NCBI GenBank assembly: GCA_023428865.1
Contig: JAEYWT010000111.1
Location: forward strand, 1 to 6,235
DNA: 6,235 nucleotides
Direction of reading: 5' to 3'
Source: Bacteroidota bacterium
GTDB taxonomy: Bacteria; Bacteroidota; Bacteroidia; Flavobacteriales_F; PHOS-HE28
In this document: positions 5,421 to 6,235 of the stretch, one piece after another
Layout of the letters: every line of letters begins with the position of its first letter
Numbering within the stretch: the first letter of the stretch is position 1
The notes under the pieces: model-generated
Databases searched by the model: none
Seen by the model: only the letters and a program-made list of their open reading frames with translations
Told to the model about the DNA's origin: nothing
Translations under genes and position numbers: made by a program

Positions 5421-6235
5421 ATGCCTAAATTCGCGCCGCCTTTGCCTGCCCCTACGTCCACCGGAACCCCATCTGCTCCCAACAATGGAGCTGTTCCACC
5501 TGCGAAGAACCGCTTGAGCGGCTTCATTCGGGTGCAAGGTGCCCGTGTACACAACCTGAAGAACGTCAGCGTGGATATTCCGCGCGGTAAATTGGTGGTG
5601 GTCACCGGGCTTAGCGGAAGCGGTAAAAGCAGCCTAGCGTTCGACACCTTATACGCTGAAGGTCAGCGGCGTTATGTGGAAAGTTTGAGCAGCTATGCAC
5701 GCCAGTTCATGGGTCGGTTGGAAAAGCCCGACGTGGACCGGATCATCGGGATAAGCCCCGCCATCGCTATTGAACAGAAAGTGATGACGAGCAACCCACG
5801 CAGTACCGTGGGAACCAGCACAGAGGTCTACGATCACCTCAAACTGCTCTTCGCTCGCGCAGGCCACACCATTTCGCCCGTCTCGGGGCAAGAGGTGAAG
5901 CGTAATTCGGTGGAAGACGTGGTGGCCGGCATGCACAGCTTCCCAGAGGGCAGTATCGTGCTGATGCTGGCACCCTTGCGTCTTCCCGCAGGGCGTACGC
6001 TGAAAGAACATTTCGACATCCTACAGCAGCAAGGCTATGCGCGGATCCACGACGGCACCAGTGTACACCGCATAGAAGAGGTGCTTGCCGAAAAGAAAGC
6101 GCCCAAAGGCACTTGGTTCCTGGTGATGGACCGGCTTACCGTGACCGCCGGCGACCAGGAGAACGACAGCCGAGCAGCGGACAGCGCAGAGACCGGCTTC
6201 TTCGAGGGCCAGGGTGAATTGATCCTGCTGGGAGA
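5421..6235 (+). CDS. uvrA: UvrABC excinuclease subunit A (3' end missing)
   Basis: UvrA is the ABC-type ATPase that recognises bulky DNA lesions and loads UvrB in nucleotide excision repair. About 271 codons are visible before the window ends, roughly the first quarter to third of a protein that usually has about 940 residues. The family block begins at residue 36 (IRVQGARVHNLKNV). Walker A is GLSGSGKSS at 63-71 with K69, followed by FDTLYAEGQRRYVESLSSYARQF, then the Q-loop at Q119 (AIEQK) and NPRSTVGTSTE. The signature and second ATPase lie outside. Residues 1-35 are a Pro/Ala/Thr/Asn-rich extension, about 32 residues longer than E. coli UvrA. ATG 5421 is the only in-frame ATG before the conserved block and has AAGGG 7 bases upstream. 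However, a promoter-like TAAATTCG lies just inside the frame, so a later TTG start (5442 or 5511) is possible. Confidence 0.95.
   Translation, partial: MPKFAPPLPAPTSTGTPSAPNNGAVPPAKNRLSGFIRVQGARVHNLKNVSVDIPRGKLVVVTGLSGSGKSSLAFDTLYAEGQRRYVESLSSYARQFMGRLEKPDVDRIIGISPAIAIEQKVMTSNPRSTVGTSTEVYDHLKLLFARAGHTISPVSGQEVKRNSVEDVVAGMHSFPEGSIVLMLAPLRLPAGRTLKEHFDILQQQGYARIHDGTSVHRIEEVLAEKKAPKGTWFLVMDRLTVTAGDQENDSRAADSAETGFFEGQGELILLG
5426..5433 (+). promoter_or_regulatory. Possible -7 box overlapping the first codons of uvrA
   Basis: TAAATTCG matches TAnnTTTG at all but one base and is followed by CGCCGCC, like many Bacteroidota promoters. A TTG at 5399-5401 is 24 bases upstream, somewhat far for a -33 element. 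If real, the transcript would begin after the ATG at 5421, and uvrA would have to start further in. It may also be a chance match within coding sequence. Confidence 0.3.

Noticed and set aside
5263..5552. Frames in the sigma - uvrA intergenic region (5263-5517 plus, 5346-5552 minus)
   Set aside because: They overlap the start of uvrA, have no convincing start signals, and look like translated regulatory DNA.
1..6235. CRISPR array, insertion sequence, tRNA or rRNA genes, phage or defence genes
   Set aside because: No regularly spaced repeats, terminal inverted repeats with transposase, cloverleaf or rRNA-like segments were recognised; all main frames belong to ordinary cellular families.

Overview
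The window looks like a chromosomal segment from a Bacteroidota bacterium, most likely a Flavobacteriales-type lineage with fairly high GC content. Three things support this. The first protein ends in a type IX secretion (T9SS) C-terminal sorting domain with a YPNPF motif. Several genes start just after TAnnTTTG-like Bacteroidota -7 boxes. The UvrA and ECF sigma-factor sequences are of the kind I associate with this phylum. The lineage is inferred; no rRNA is present to fix it.

Layout. Positions 1-1674 (+) hold the 3' part of a large secreted protein: parallel beta-helix rungs, two lamin-tail-like domains and a T9SS tail. Then come nth (endonuclease III, 1735-2370), an LpxL/HtrB-family acyltransferase (2386-3267) and a membrane fatty acid desaturase (3264-4262), all on the + strand. 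The last two overlap by 4 bases (ATGA) and end at a strong hairpin terminator. On the - strand lie a small 57-codon reading frame (4305-4478) and an ECF-type sigma-70 factor (4611-5198) with its own terminator. A divergent intergenic region of about 220 bp separates the sigma gene from uvrA (5421 to the window end, +), which is cut off after about 271 codons.

How the genes relate. nth (base excision repair) and uvrA (nucleotide excision repair) are DNA repair genes but are not in one transcription unit. The acyltransferase and desaturase are translationally coupled and probably act together on membrane lipids. The sigma factor has no anti-sigma gene next to it in this window and seems to have a long 5' leader.

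I see no CRISPR array, insertion sequence, prophage, tRNA or rRNA. Most of the window is ordinary housekeeping content. The points most worth a second look are the acyltransferase-desaturase pair, the small conserved-looking frame beside the sigma factor, the altered cysteine cluster of Nth, the uncertain uvrA start, and a 13-bp promoter-like repeat in front of both nth and the acyltransferase gene.
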